Of a stretch of 64,000 nucleotides of DNA, positions 28,808-38,154 are shown one piece after another. Each line of letters begins with the position of its first letter. The first letter of the stretch is position 1. A model generated the notes under the pieces. It was not told the DNA's origin and searched no databases. It saw only the letters and a list, made by a program, of their open reading frames with translations. The stretch spans positions 1 to 64,000 of the forward strand of contig NZ_CALPDE010000007.1 of assembly GCF_943193185.1 (NCBI RefSeq), read 5' to 3'. The translations under genes and the position numbers were made by a program. Source of the DNA: Lactococcus ileimucosae. GTDB lineage: Bacteria > Bacillota > Bacilli > Lactobacillales > Streptococcaceae.

Positions 28808-29461
28808 TTACTTTTCTCCTTTCGCAGATTTTTTAGTTGGGAGAACTTCACCACGGTAAATCCAAACTTTAACGCCAAGTTTACCATAAGTAGTGTCTGC
28901 TTCTTCCCAAGCGTAATCAATATCCGCACGCAATGTGTGGAGTGGAACTGTACCTTCAGAATATCCTTCTGCACGGGCGATGTCTGCACCGTTCAAACGA
29001 CCAGATACTTGAGTTTTGATACCTTTAGCTCCTGCACGCATAGCGCGTTGGATAGCTTGTTTTTGAGCACGACGGAAAGCGATACGTGCTTCAAGTTGTT
29101 TAGCAATTCCTTCACCAACTAAGTGAGCATCCAAGTCAGGACGTTTAATCTCAACGATATTGATGTGAACTTGTTTACCAGTAAGCTTATTGAGTTCTGC
29201 ACGAAGTGCATCAACATTGGCTCCAGATTTACCAATAACCATACCTGGTTTTGCAGTATGCAAAGTAACAATGACCTTGTTCACTGCACGTTCAGTTTCA
29301 ATAAGTGAAACTGAAGCATCAGCAAGTTTTGTTTGGATAAGCTGGCGAATAGCCAAATCTTCGTGAAGGTAATCCGCATATTCTTTCTCAGCATACCATT
29401 TGGCATCCCAGTCGCGAATAACGCCAACACGCATACCAATTGGATGAATTTTTTGACCCAC
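28808..29461 (-). CDS. rpsC: 30S ribosomal protein S3
   Basis: 217 residues. The N-terminal KH domain ([17 protein letters not shown]) and the C-terminal domain ([18 protein letters not shown], then [10 protein letters not shown]) are complete. It forms part of the mRNA entry and helicase site. 12 bases after rplV. Confidence 0.97.
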   Translation of the reverse strand: MGQKIHPIGMRVGVIRDWDAKWYAEKEYADYLHEDLAIRQLIQTKLADASVSLIETERAVNKVIVTLHTAKPGMVIGKSGANVDALRAELNKLTGKQVHINIVEIKRPDLDAHLVGEGIAKQLEARIAFRRAQKQAIQRAMRAGAKGIKTQVSGRLNGADIARAEGYSEGTVPLHTLRADIDYAWEEADTTYGKLGVKVWIYRGEVLPTKKSAKGEK

Positions 29462-29473
29462 GATTTTACCTCC

Positions 29474-29821
29474 TTATTCTTTCTCAGCCACTACTACTGT
29501 AATGTGGCTAGTACGTTTGTTGATTGGTGAAGCTGAACCTTTCGCACGTGGACGGAAACGTTTCATTGTTGGTCCTTCGTTGACGAAAGTTTCGCTAACT
29601 ACCAAGTTAGCTTTTTCAAGACCAAAGTTATTTTCTGCATTAGCAATAGCTGAGTTCATTACTTTAAGAACTTCTGCAGCACCTTTAGTCGGTGTAAATT
29701 TCAAGATTGCGATTGCATCCGCAACACGTTTACCACGAATCAAGTCTGTAGCCAGACGAGTTTTACGAGGTGAAACGCGAACTGTTCTTGCAGTTGCTTT
29801 AGCTGAAGTAATTTCTGCCAT
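29474..29821 (-). CDS. rplV: 50S ribosomal protein L22
   Basis: 115 residues; [18 protein letters not shown] and the tunnel-loop end [19 protein letters not shown], the loop that lines the peptide exit tunnel and meets macrolides. Normal place after rpsS. Confidence 0.97.
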   Translation of the reverse strand: MAEITSAKATARTVRVSPRKTRLATDLIRGKRVADAIAILKFTPTKGAAEVLKVMNSAIANAENNFGLEKANLVVSETFVNEGPTMKRFRPRAKGSASPINKRTSHITVVVAEKE

Positions 29822-29836
29822 TTTGTTCTCCTCCTA

Positions 29837-30115
29837 TTAACGTCTAGTTTTCTTGTCGTCAGCAGCGTGACCACGGTATGTACGCGTTGGTGCAAATTCA
29901 CCTAATTTGTGTCCAACCATATCTTCTTGAACATAAACAGGAACGTGCTTGCGTCCATCGTAAACAGCAATTGTAAGTCCTACAAAATTAGGATAGATTG
30001 TAGAACGACGTGACCAAGTTTTAATCACAGATTTCTTTTCGGCGTTTTCTTGAGCTTCGACTTTTTTCATCAAATGCTCATCAGCGAAAGGCCCCTTCTT
30101 AAGACTACGACTCAT
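29837..30115 (-). CDS. rpsS: 30S ribosomal protein S19
   Basis: 92 residues from ATG 30115 ([20 protein letters not shown]), with AAGGAG just upstream. The open frame reaches further up but that part is non-conserved leader. It ends [15 protein letters not shown]19 contacts S13 and the A-site tRNA. An unusual 183-base gap separates it from rplB. Confidence 0.96.
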   Translation of the reverse strand: MSRSLKKGPFADEHLMKKVEAQENAEKKSVIKTWSRRSTIYPNFVGLTIAVYDGRKHVPVYVQEDMVGHKLGEFAPTRTYRGHAADDKKTRR

Positions 30116-30298
30116 ATTTTTGAGTTCTCCTTTAAATTTGATACCACGCTGGCTGCCAGGGCCAGGTTGGCGGATAAAATATAGACATCTTCTCGACATC
30201 TTACTAAAGTTGACAAAATTTATCAATTTTAGCAAGACGCCGAGAAAGCGTCTCAGGACTATCTTCCCAACGCTTACAACTGTAAGCATATTGAAAAA
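30116..30298 (-). other. Hairpin-containing gap between rplB and rpsS
   Basis: Two strong hairpins follow the rplB stop: GCTTAC-AGTT-GTAAGC (30278-30293) and GACGC-TTTCTCG-GCGTC (30235-30251). TGTCGAGAAGATGTC and a CCTGGCCCTGG repeat stretch lie further on. The first hairpin is not followed by T's. The region may be a regulatory or processing element within the S10 operon; I see no promoter of quality and no gene. Confidence 0.5.
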
Positions 30299-31132
30299 TT
30301 ATTTATCGTTGATACGTTTAACAATAAGTTTGTTAGAACGTGCATTTTTGTTACGTGTTTTGAGACCAAGAGCTGGTTTGCCCCATGGTGTCATTGGTGA
30401 CTTACGACCAACAGGTTGTTTACCTTCACCACCACCGTGTGGGTGATCATTCGGATTCATTACAGAACCACGAACTGTTGGACGAATACCACGCCAGCGT
30501 GTACGACCAGCCTTACCATAGTTGATCAAGTTGTGTTGTTCGTTACCAACTGTACCAACTGTAGCGCGACAAGTTGAAAGAATCATACGCATTTCGCCTG
30601 ATTGAAGACGAACAAGTGTGTATTTACCTTCTGTACCAAGGACTTGTGCAGATGTACCAGCTGAACGTACGAGCTGTCCACCTTTACCTGGTTTCAACTC
30701 AATGTTGTGGATAAAAGTACCAACTGGAATATTGGCAAGTGGCAATGCATTACCAACTTTAATATCTGATTCAGGACCAGATACAACAGTCATGCCCACT
30801 TCAAGACCTTTAGGTGCAAGGATATATGACTTAATACCATTTTCGTATACGATAAGGGCGATGTTGGCTGAACGGTTTGGATCATACTCTATAGTAGCAA
30901 CTTTAGCTTTTACATTATCAGTTGTACGTTTGAAGTCGACCAAGCGGTATTTACGTTTGTGTCCGCCACCATGGTGACGTACTGTAATGCGGCCAAGGTT
31001 ATTACGACCAGCTTTTTTGCTAAGACTTACAAGCAAGCTCTTCTCAGGAGTACTTGTAGTGATTTCTGCAAAATCGCTACCAGTCATGTTACGACGACCG
31101 TTTGTGGTAGGTTTGTAAACTTTAATTCCCAC
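30299..31132 (-). CDS. rplB: 50S ribosomal protein L2
   Basis: 277 residues, with the C-terminal [19 protein letters not shown] loop whose His lies near the peptidyl-transferase centre. It is among the most conserved ribosomal proteins. Normal length, 15 bases after rplW. Confidence 0.98.
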   Translation of the reverse strand: MGIKVYKPTTNGRRNMTGSDFAEITTSTPEKSLLVSLSKKAGRNNLGRITVRHHGGGHKRKYRLVDFKRTTDNVKAKVATIEYDPNRSANIALIVYENGIKSYILAPKGLEVGMTVVSGPESDIKVGNALPLANIPVGTFIHNIELKPGKGGQLVRSAGTSAQVLGTEGKYTLVRLQSGEMRMILSTCRATVGTVGNEQHNLINYGKAGRTRWRGIRPTVRGSVMNPNDHPHGGGEGKQPVGRKSPMTPWGKPALGLKTRNKNARSNKLIVKRINDK

Positions 31133-31147
31133 GATTTTCCTCCTTTA

Positions 31148-31444
31148 TTATTCTGCGTCTTCGCCGAAGAGATCAATAGATTTTGAACCTTCAGTCAAAG
31201 TGACAATTGCTTTTTTATAGCCAGGTTTGAAACCTGTATAACGACCCACACGTTTAGCTTTAGGCTTAACGCTGATTGTGTTTACAGATGCAACTTGAAC
31301 ACCTTCAAATGCCGCTTCAACAGCTTGTTTGATAAGGAGTTTGTGCGCGCGAGCATCTACTTCAAAAGTGTATTTCTTTTGATCCATTGCTTGCATAGAA
31401 GCTTCTGTAATAATTGGTTTACGGATTACATCATAAAGAGACAT
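31148..31444 (-). CDS. rplW: 50S ribosomal protein L23
   Basis: 98 residues, [20 protein letters not shown]; the [19 protein letters not shown] core is typical. It is the docking site for trigger factor and SRP at the tunnel exit. Its start overlaps the rplD stop by one base (TAATG). Confidence 0.96.
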   Translation of the reverse strand: MSLYDVIRKPIITEASMQAMDQKKYTFEVDARAHKLLIKQAVEAAFEGVQVASVNTISVKPKAKRVGRYTGFKPGYKKAIVTLTEGSKSIDLFGEDAE

Positions 31445-32070
31445 TATGCAAGAACCTCCTCAATTTGAGACAGAGCTGCTTGAGTAGCAAGAACTTTGTC
31501 AGTGTTTACAAGATCAAGTACGCTTACTGAGTTAGCAGTCGATACTTTCACGTTTTTAAGGTTACGCGCAGAGAGTTCTGCAAATTCGTTACCTTCATTA
31601 GGAAGAACAACAAGCACTTTGCGCTCAATAGAGAGAGCTTCAAGAACCTTAGCAAATTCGCTAGTTTTTGGTGCTGTAAAGTTCAATTCGTCAACAGCAA
31701 CAAGTGTGTTGTCAATAACTTTTTGTGAGTATGCTGACTTGAGAGCCAACTGACGTACTTTTTGTGGAAGTTTGTAAGCATAGCTGCGTGGGTTAGGACC
31801 GAAGACAGTACCACCACCACGGAATTGTGGTGAGCGGATTGAACCTTGACGGGCACGTCCAGTTCCTTTTTGACGCCATGGTTTTTTACCGCCACCAGAT
31901 ACAAGTGAACGATTTTTATGAGCGTGTGTACCTTGACGGAGACTAGCACGTTGTGAAAGAACGACATCAAATAATACAGCTTCGTTTGGTTCGATACCAA
32001 ACACTGCATCGTTAAGTGTTACTTCACCAGCTTGTGTGCCGTCTTGTTTAAATAATGATACCTTTGTCAT
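31444..32070 (-). CDS. rplD: 50S ribosomal protein L4
   Basis: 208 residues. The tunnel loop is clear ([20 protein letters not shown], then [19 protein letters not shown]). In E. coli L4 also represses the S10 operon; whether it does so here through the leader at 33040-33170 is unknown. Overlaps rplW by one base. Confidence 0.97.
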   Translation of the reverse strand: MTKVSLFKQDGTQAGEVTLNDAVFGIEPNEAVLFDVVLSQRASLRQGTHAHKNRSLVSGGGKKPWRQKGTGRARQGSIRSPQFRGGGTVFGPNPRSYAYKLPQKVRQLALKSAYSQKVIDNTLVAVDELNFTAPKTSEFAKVLEALSIERKVLVVLPNEGNEFAELSARNLKNVKVSTANSVSVLDLVNTDKVLATQAALSQIEEVLA

Positions 32071-32092
32071 TATAATCTATCTCCTTTCCTTA

Positions 32093-32716
32093 TTATTTAG
32101 ATTTGATCGCTGATTTGATAACGATCAATGATTTTTTAGCTCCAGGTACGTTACCTTTGATAAGGATAACGTTTTGTTCTGGAAGCACTTGAGCGATAAC
32201 AAGGTTTTGTACAGTAACTTTCTTATTACCCATACGTCCAGCAAGGCGTTTGCCTTTAGGAACTCTGTTCGCTGCAACAGGACCCATTGAACCAGGACGA
32301 CGGTGGTAACGTGAACCGTGAGCCATTGGACCACGTGATTGTCCCCAACGTTTGATTGGTCCTTGGAAACCTTTACCTTTAGAAATACCGGTAACATCAA
32401 CGACATCTCCAGCTTCGAAAGTATCAACTTTAATTTCTGAGCCAACTTCTAAGCCTTCGATCCCTTTGAATTCACGAATGAAGCGCTTAGGAGCTGTGTT
32501 AGCTTTTGCTACATGACCTTTGGCAGGTTTGTTAGACAAAACTTCACGTTTGTCATCGAAACCAACTTGAACAGCTTCATAACCGTCTGTAGCGACAGTT
32601 TTTGTTTGAAGCACAACGTTCGGAGTTGCTTCGATTACAGTTACGGGAATTAATTCACCGTTTTCTGTGAAGATTTGAGTCATTCCCACTTTTTTCCCTA
32701 AGATTCCTTTTGACAT
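32093..32716 (-). CDS. rplC: 50S ribosomal protein L3
   Basis: 207 residues; [20 protein letters not shown] start and the central extension [13 protein letters not shown], with the Gln that is often methylated in other bacteria not examined here. An early assembly protein. 14 bases after rpsJ. Confidence 0.97.
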   Translation of the reverse strand: MSKGILGKKVGMTQIFTENGELIPVTVIEATPNVVLQTKTVATDGYEAVQVGFDDKREVLSNKPAKGHVAKANTAPKRFIREFKGIEGLEVGSEIKVDTFEAGDVVDVTGISKGKGFQGPIKRWGQSRGPMAHGSRYHRRPGSMGPVAANRVPKGKRLAGRMGNKKVTVQNLVIAQVLPEQNVILIKGNVPGAKKSLIVIKSAIKSK

Positions 32717-32730
32717 GAGAATTACCTTTC

Positions 32731-33039
32731 TTATAATTTAATTTCGATGTTTACGCCACTTGGAAGATCAAGTTTCATCAATGAATCAACTGTTTTTTGT
32801 GTTGGTTCAATGATATCAATCAAACGTTTGTGTGTACGCATTTCAAACTGTTCGCGTGAGTCTTTGTATTTGTGAGTCGCGCGAATAACTGTGTAGACGC
32901 TACGGTCAGTTGGAAGTGGGATTGGACCACTTACTTCTGCGTTTGTACGTTTTGCAGTTTCTACAATTTTTTCAGCAGCAGCATCAAGGATACGATGTTC
33001 GTATGCTTTGAGGCGGATACGGATTTTTTTAGTTGCCAT
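32731..33039 (-). CDS. rpsJ: 30S ribosomal protein S10
   Basis: 102 residues, [24 protein letters not shown] in outline, with [21 protein letters not shown]. It is also NusE, which links NusG to the ribosome in transcription-translation coupling. First gene of the supercluster, behind a 125-base structured leader and a strong promoter. Confidence 0.97.
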
Positions 33040-33170
33040 TTTTTCTCCTTCGTCTATTTGTTAATAGGCTAGCTCAGCGGGAAAACCGACACCGAAGTAT
33101 GGCAATACTTTCGGGTGTGTCGCAACCTCTCGCTTCATCGCTAATACTGCAATTTTTACAGCACCTATCC
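33040..33170 (-). other. Structured leader of the S10 operon
   Basis: From the predicted start (about 33164) to rpsJ the transcript contains a strong imperfect hairpin: ACACCCGAAAGTA pairs with TACTTCGGTGT around ATTGCC (33090-33120), preceded by GATGAAGCGAGAGGTTGCG. Position and structure suggest autogenous control by a ribosomal protein, but I cannot tie it to a named leader class from sequence alone. Confidence 0.6.
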
Positions 33171-33199
33171 ATTCTATCAAAGCACTCCTGTCTTGTCAA
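33171..33199 (-). promoter_or_regulatory. Promoter of the S10 operon
   Basis: On the minus strand a perfect TTGACA (33194-33199), 17 bases and TAGAAT (33171-33176). This should drive rpsJ to rpsN. Confidence 0.88.
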
Positions 33200-33288
33200 G
33201 AGTATAAATAATTTTTTTGTAAATTATTTTCTTTCCGCTACATAGGTGGGCAAGTAATTTACCCGAATTAAATTTTGCGACAAAATAA

Positions 33289-33317
33289 TTCACATCGCTT
33301 TAGAAATACTATATAAT
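33289..33317 (+). promoter_or_regulatory. Promoter of mscL
   Basis: TTCACA (33289-33294), 17 bases, TATAAT (33312-33317), 32 bases before the start codon. Confidence 0.75.
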
Positions 33318-33349
33318 AACAATATATACATATAGCAATAGGAGAACTT

Positions 33350-33730
33350 ATGATTAAAGAATTCAAAGAATTTATTTTACGTGGGAATGTCTTAGACTTA
33401 GCTGTCGGTGTTATTATTGGTGCAGCCTTTACAGCCATCGTTTCTTCTTTGGTTAACAATCTCATCAATCCTCTTATCGGACTCTTTGTTCAAGATGGTG
33501 CCCTAACTCAAATGTCTGTCAAAGTCGCTGGTGCAACCTTTGCATACGGTGCTTTCTTAAATGATGTGTTGAACTTTTTGATTACTGCCTTTATTGTCTT
33601 CATTATTGTTAAGGCAATCAACAAGCTCTTTCCTAAAAAAGCGGCCGAGGATACTCCTGTAGCCAACGAAGAACTGGATACATTACGCGAAATTCGTGAC
33701 CTCTTAAAAGAAAAAGAACTTTCAAAATAA
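33350..33730 (+). CDS. mscL: Large-conductance mechanosensitive channel
   Basis: 126 residues, two membrane helices. The first ([25 protein letters not shown]) carries the pore-lining glycines and the family start [12 protein letters not shown]. It opens under membrane tension and releases solutes during hypo-osmotic shock. The start follows AGGAG. It is a single gene, divergent from the S10 operon and closed by its own terminator. Confidence 0.96.
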   Translation: MIKEFKEFILRGNVLDLAVGVIIGAAFTAIVSSLVNNLINPLIGLFVQDGALTQMSVKVAGATFAYGAFLNDVLNFLITAFIVFIIVKAINKLFPKKAAEDTPVANEELDTLREIRDLLKEKELSK

Positions 33731-33743
33731 TTTTATAAGATTT

Positions 33744-33778
33744 AAAAAGTCATCCAAAACTAAGCGGGATGACTTTTT
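33744..33778. terminator. Bidirectional terminator between mscL and the MATE gene
   Basis: AAAAAGTCATCC pairs with GGGATGACTTTTT around a 10-base loop. Convergent genes on both sides share it; the MATE stop codon overlaps its edge. Confidence 0.85.
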
Positions 33779-35054
33779 AGATTTCGAGATAGTGCTGTAT
33801 CGTTCTCTGAAAACGTAGTTTCAGAAAAACAAATCTGAAAAAGTTATCTGCAAGAACAGCAAACCATATCCCCTCCAGTCCAAATGCAAAAATTTGACTA
33901 AGAACGTACCCAAGCCCTACACGAATGACGAGCATTCCTATAATTGTTGTATACAAGGGAAGTTTTGCATTTCCTATTCCTTGAAAAGCCGCTGTATAAG
34001 TTGTCGTTCCCGTGACAAAAAATGTTGCTAAGAAGGAAAAAAGAATAACTGTGTGACTGGCTGCGAGAGCTGTTGTGTCTGAAGTAAAAAGTCGACTCAA
34101 GAACGAGGAACCTAAAACCAGAAATAAACCAATGGCAAACATCATACTGCTTGCCAGCCAATAAGTCCTTGTGATATAAGAGCGAATAGCTTTGATATTT
34201 TTGTGGCCAAACTCTTGAGCAACTAAAATTACGGTCACCGTGGCTAAACCAAAGGCAGGCATATAGTTAAACTGTGTAATACTCTCACCAATAGCATTAC
34301 CTGCAAATACAGGATTGCCCAAGGCAATAATCAAAACCATAATTACGAGGTCTCCTACACGCATAGCCAAACGTTCTCCTGCAGCTGGGAGTGTCAAAAA
34401 AATCAATTCCTTGCTGATTTTTTCTTTGAAAAAATCTTTTGTCGGCTGTAAATTTTTCTCTTTCAATTTTTTCCATAAATAAAGGAGAGCCAAAGTTCTT
34501 GATGCCATCGTTCCCAAAGCTACTCCAACCACTCCCATATGAAGGACAAATATCAATATAGCCGAAAGAAGGAGATTGAGGAGATTGGCAAAAAAACTGG
34601 CATACATTGGTGTGCGGGTATCTCCATTTGCTCTGATAATTGCTCCAAAACTTGTCATCAGTGCTAAAAGGACAATTGTTCCACCAACTAAAAGCAAGTA
34701 AGTCTTACCTAAAGCAGCTACTTCTCCACGCCCACCAAAAAAATAAACCAAATCTTGCGCGAATATTACCGTTAATATCCCAATGAAACCGCCTAATAGC
34801 ATGGTAAGCTTCATACCTGCGTTAAGCATTTGTCTCGTCATTTTTCGAGCTAGAACACTTGATAATATCGTGCCTAGAGCAATAAATATCGCCTGATAGA
34901 CAGTAATAATGTTATTTGCCAGCGAGACTCCTGCTACAGCTGCAAGACCAAGTCGAGTAACTAAAAATGTATCGCTAAGCCCCATCAACATTTGTAAAAA
35001 GTTTTCGATAACAGCGGGAAGTGCAAATTTTAAGATTTCTTTTGTTGATTTCAT
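33777..35054 (-). CDS. MATE-family multidrug/metabolite exporter
   Basis: 425 residues with twelve predicted membrane helices in two halves, each half beginning with a MATE-like segment (AVIENFLQMLMGLSDTFLV; later LTLPAAGERLAMRVGDLVIM). Such proteins use a Na+ or H+ gradient to export cationic drugs or metabolites. The substrate cannot be inferred. It lies downstream of nusG, separated by a terminator, so read-through may supply part of its expression. Confidence 0.88.
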   Translation of the reverse strand: MKSTKEILKFALPAVIENFLQMLMGLSDTFLVTRLGLAAVAGVSLANNIITVYQAIFIALGTILSSVLARKMTRQMLNAGMKLTMLLGGFIGILTVIFAQDLVYFFGGRGEVAALGKTYLLLVGGTIVLLALMTSFGAIIRANGDTRTPMYASFFANLLNLLLSAILIFVLHMGVVGVALGTMASRTLALLYLWKKLKEKNLQPTKDFFKEKISKELIFLTLPAAGERLAMRVGDLVIMVLIIALGNPVFAGNAIGESITQFNYMPAFGLATVTVILVAQEFGHKNIKAIRSYITRTYWLASSMMFAIGLFLVLGSSFLSRLFTSDTTALAASHTVILFSFLATFFVTGTTTYTAAFQGIGNAKLPLYTTIIGMLVIRVGLGYVLSQIFAFGLEGIWFAVLADNFFRFVFLKLRFQRTIQHYLEI

Positions 35055-35063
35055 ATTTAGGGT

Positions 35064-35101
35064 AAATAAGAGCGCACCCTTAAAGATACGCTCTTATTTT
35101 T
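35064..35101. terminator. Terminator between nusG and the MATE gene
   Basis: AAATAAGAGCG pairs with CGCTCTTATTTT around a 14-base loop; T-rich on both strands. It sits right after the nusG stop. Confidence 0.75.
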
Positions 35102-35662
35102 TTATCCTTTGACTTCTTCAATTTGATGCAAATCAAGTTCTACTGGTGTTTCACGTCCAAACATGTCCACCATAACTTTAATCTTGTCATCGCCTAAAAC
35201 TTCAGTAATGGGTGCTTCAAATCCTGAGAAAGCACCGTCGATAATGCGCACACGCTTACCAACGAAGATATCAAAGTCAATTTCACGCACAACTTTACCC
35301 ATACCAATAAGGATTTCTTGAATTTCTTCTTCAAAAAGCGGCGTCGGCTTTGAACGGTTACCGTGTGAGCCTACAAACCCTGTAACGTTCGGTGTATTAC
35401 GGACGATAAACCAAGCCTCGTCTGTCATGTTCATTTCCACTAAAACATAACCTGGGAAGAGATTTTCTTCAACATCTTTCATTTTACCGTTCACTTCTGT
35501 GCGAACCGTTTCTGTTGGAATCTCAACGCGAAGAATTTTATCTGCCATATTATAAAGTTCTGCACGCTCAAGCAAATCTTCTTTAACTTTTTTTTCGTAA
35601 CCAGAGTAAGTTTGGATAACAAACCAGCCTTGGTCAAAACTTGTCAATGTACTTTCGTCCAT
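35102..35662 (-). CDS. nusG: Transcription termination/antitermination factor NusG
   Basis: 186 residues. The N-terminal NGN domain (WFVIQTYSGYEKKVKEDL, NLFPGYVLVEM) binds RNA polymerase. The C-terminal KOW domain (FVGKRVRIIDGAFSGFEAP) binds Rho or S10. Normal size. Third in the rpmG-secE-nusG block, the standard Firmicute order. Confidence 0.97.
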   Translation of the reverse strand: MDESTLTSFDQGWFVIQTYSGYEKKVKEDLLERAELYNMADKILRVEIPTETVRTEVNGKMKDVEENLFPGYVLVEMNMTDEAWFIVRNTPNVTGFVGSHGNRSKPTPLFEEEIQEILIGMGKVVREIDFDIFVGKRVRIIDGAFSGFEAPITEVLGDDKIKVMVDMFGRETPVELDLHQIEEVKG

Positions 35663-35725
35663 TTGAGCACCTCTTTTTTATTTATTTTCAAATTTGTAAG
35701 TTCATGGTCTGAACGGATTGTATAA

Positions 35726-35746
35726 GAAAAAGGCTCTCGCCTTTTC
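35726..35746 (-). terminator. Attenuator-like hairpin between secE and nusG
   Basis: On the minus strand AAAAGGC-GAGA-GCCTTTTTCTT, a compact intrinsic-terminator shape about 15 bases after the secE stop. No strong new promoter precedes nusG, so it is probably partial. Confidence 0.6.
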
Positions 35747-35759
35747 CTTCATTATATCA

Positions 35760-35957
35760 CTAATTACGTACAAATGGAAGTAGGTACTGTACAGCACTTG
35801 TAATACCATTTTGCGTTACCCAGTCGAAAATCATCAAAAAGATGAGGAAGAAAACAGTATATTCAATAACCATGAAAAAATCAATAACAGACTGTTTACG
35901 TGTCGGCCACGTTGTTAACTTCATTTCTTTGACAACACTACCAATAAATTTAAACAT
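35760..35957 (-). CDS. secE: Preprotein translocase subunit SecE
   Basis: 65 residues with one membrane helix (VIEYTVFFLIFLMIFDWV) after the amphipathic MKLTTWPTRKQS segment that defines the short Gram-positive SecE. It clamps SecY. Between rpmG and nusG. Confidence 0.93.
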   Translation of the reverse strand: MFKFIGSVVKEMKLTTWPTRKQSVIDFFMVIEYTVFFLIFLMIFDWVTQNGITSAVQYLLPFVRN

Positions 35958-35962
35958 TTACT

Positions 35963-36112
35963 TTATCTCGTTTCTTTATGCAAAGTATGTTTGCCACATC
36001 GTGAGCAAAACTTTTTGACTTCAATGCGTTTTTCTTTTGCTGTCTTTGACAGTTGGAGAGAGTAGTTTCTCGAGCCACAGACAGTGCATGCCAATCCCGC
36101 TTTTTTTAACAT
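35963..36112 (-). CDS. rpmG: 50S ribosomal protein L33 (zinc type)
   Basis: 49 residues from ATG 36112 to TAA 35963. Four cysteines form CTVC...CSRC, a zinc-binding L33, and the end [10 protein letters not shown] is diagnostic. No ribosome site precedes the start; the -10 box of a good promoter ends six bases before the ATG, so the mRNA is predicted to be leaderless. Located just upstream of secE as in streptococci. Confidence 0.93.
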   Translation of the reverse strand: MLKKAGLACTVCGSRNYSLQLSKTAKEKRIEVKKFCSRCGKHTLHKETR

Positions 36113-36118
36113 GCTATT

Positions 36119-36147
36119 ATTTTAGCAGAACTCCGAAAAAAATTCAA
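36119..36147 (-). promoter_or_regulatory. Promoter of rpmG-secE-nusG (leaderless layout)
   Basis: On the minus strand TTGAAT (36142-36147), a 17-base spacer and TAAAAT (36119-36124). Six bases separate the -10 from the rpmG ATG, which places the expected start site on the A of the start codon. Confidence 0.7.
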
Positions 36148-36153
36148 ATCTCT

Positions 36154-37992
36154 CTATTTTTTCGCCATACTTTCCAAAATCAAGCGTGTATAATTCATCG
36201 CGCCTTGATCTTTTGGATGAATACCGTCACTATAGAACCATGAACTTTGGTTTTCCGAAAGACCGTGCCAATCAATAATTGTCAAATTGGGATACTTTTT
36301 AGCCATCTCTTTTAGCTGATTATTATTACTCTTTTCCCAAGGACGGGGCATGAGATTATTAATCCAGTAAACAGGCTTATCACCAACTTCTTGCATAATC
36401 TTTTCCACATAATTCGTATTCCCAATAGTTAGTGTTCCATTTGTGCCTAAGCCAATCAAAATAGCATCTGCCTTTTGAACAGCCTCCTTATTTTCCGCTA
36501 AAATCGTCGCCCCTGAATCTACTTGCTCTCCTACAACAGCCTTAATCGTCATTCTTGGAAAGGCTTCTTGCAGATCTGTTGAACCTGCGACCATGACAGA
36601 ATCTCCAACTGCAAAAATTTTCATTTCACTTGCTCTTTCTGCAACCACGGGATCAACACCGTATTTTTCAGCAATACTTTTGAGAGGGGCGCTAACACGC
36701 GCATTTGCAGCTTTCAAGTTAGCCTCTTCAAGTGCTTTTTGCTGTTCCATAATCTTAGCTTCTAAGACCTGTTGATCATGTGGAGACTTGGGAGAGGTTA
36801 AGATGATAAGCAAGGAAGCGCTTACTAAAATGACAACTGCAAGTGCTTTTTTGGGTAATGCTCGCCACCTCTCTCGCTGAATGTCTTCTGCCTTTGTTTT
36901 AATCCATGGCCATAATTTACTATAATCATAAGCCACAAGTGGGCTTTCAATAAAACGATAAGAGAGTTCAGACAAAGCAAAAACCAGCAACAACTGCCAG
37001 ATAACATTGTACCAGCTTGTAGGATTAATAATTTTTGCAGCTGCTAGAGCAAATACGGGCAGCTGCCATAAATAAATGCCATAGGAACGAGAGCCGATAT
37101 AATCAAAAATCCTATTCGAAAATATTCTGTTCGCTTTCAAACCTGGATGTACAACTAAGGCAATTAAAAGCATCGATAAGAGACTAACAAACCAGAGGCC
37201 GCCATAGTATGTAATTGGACTCTGCGCTGGCATAAAGATATACAAGAGCAAAGTAAGAGCAAGAACACCTAGTAATAGATTGCGGCCAAATGCTTGCCCT
37301 TTCTTGTTCAACTTAGCATGACTTTTGTTCAGTGGCCAGACGAAAGCCATACTCGCGCCCATGAAAAGACTAAAAACACGTGTATCTGTCCCATAGTAAA
37401 CACGTGTTGGGTCTTGCCCAACCTTATACTGGGCAATCATCAAAATCAATGAGATTATAGCTAAAAAGTTAATCAATAAAAAACTATGTTTCTTATGGCG
37501 AATAAATTTCACTAAGAAAATGACTATCAGCGGCCAGAAAAGAAAGAATTGCCCTTCAATTGCGAGGTAATATATATGTTTAAAAGGTGATTCACCTGCC
37601 GAATCAGCAAAATAAGACGACCCTTGTTGGATCTGCCACCAGTTCTGGACCATAAAAACACTTGACAAGAAGTTTGACCGCAAACCTTTCATCTGATTGT
37701 TCTGGAAGAACAACAGATATGGAGAGACAATCAGAAAGACAACCAAAAGCATGGGATAAATACGCTTCATTCTTTTTTTCCAAAATTTAAGAGGGCTTAT
37801 CTTTTTAGTCCCCTTAAACTCCCTTAGTAATGAGTCCGTCACCAAATAACCGGAGAGTACAAAGAAGAGAACAACTCCTAAAAAGCCACCCTGAATTTTT
37901 TCTGGATAGAGATGATAGAAAATGACAGCAAAAACCCCTAAGGTACGCAAGCCGTTGAAACCACTAACAAAACGTTTTTTTGCTTCCACCAT
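36154..37992 (-). CDS. oatA: Peptidoglycan O-acetyltransferase, OatA type
   Basis: 612 residues. Residues about 10-350 are an acyltransferase-3 membrane domain with ten to eleven helices (NGLRTLGVFAVIFYHLYP with the catalytic-type His). After a helix near 395 and a coiled linker comes an extracellular SGNH hydrolase-like domain, with AVGDSVMVAG (Ser), IGLGTNG (Asn block) and DGIHPKDQG (Asp-His). Together these acetylate N-acetylmuramic acid and give lysozyme resistance. GGAGG precedes the start. It lies between pbp2A and rpmG. Confidence 0.9.
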   Translation of the reverse strand: MVEAKKRFVSGFNGLRTLGVFAVIFYHLYPEKIQGGFLGVVLFFVLSGYLVTDSLLREFKGTKKISPLKFWKKRMKRIYPMLLVVFLIVSPYLLFFQNNQMKGLRSNFLSSVFMVQNWWQIQQGSSYFADSAGESPFKHIYYLAIEGQFFLFWPLIVIFLVKFIRHKKHSFLLINFLAIISLILMIAQYKVGQDPTRVYYGTDTRVFSLFMGASMAFVWPLNKSHAKLNKKGQAFGRNLLLGVLALTLLLYIFMPAQSPITYYGGLWFVSLLSMLLIALVVHPGLKANRIFSNRIFDYIGSRSYGIYLWQLPVFALAAAKIINPTSWYNVIWQLLLVFALSELSYRFIESPLVAYDYSKLWPWIKTKAEDIQRERWRALPKKALAVVILVSASLLIILTSPKSPHDQQVLEAKIMEQQKALEEANLKAANARVSAPLKSIAEKYGVDPVVAERASEMKIFAVGDSVMVAGSTDLQEAFPRMTIKAVVGEQVDSGATILAENKEAVQKADAILIGLGTNGTLTIGNTNYVEKIMQEVGDKPVYWINNLMPRPWEKSNNNQLKEMAKKYPNLTIIDWHGLSENQSSWFYSDGIHPKDQGAMNYTRLILESMAKK

Positions 37993-38154
37993 TGTCCTCC
38001 TTCTAAAAAATAAATTTTAATTTCACTACTTATTTTACTCTGTTTAGACTAACTTTTGGCTCACATTTTTGTAAGAAAAAAAGCCGTGGCATGACTTTTT
38101 TCTAACTTATGCACTATCTCTATTTTACCACTTTTAATAATATTTTAGAACATT

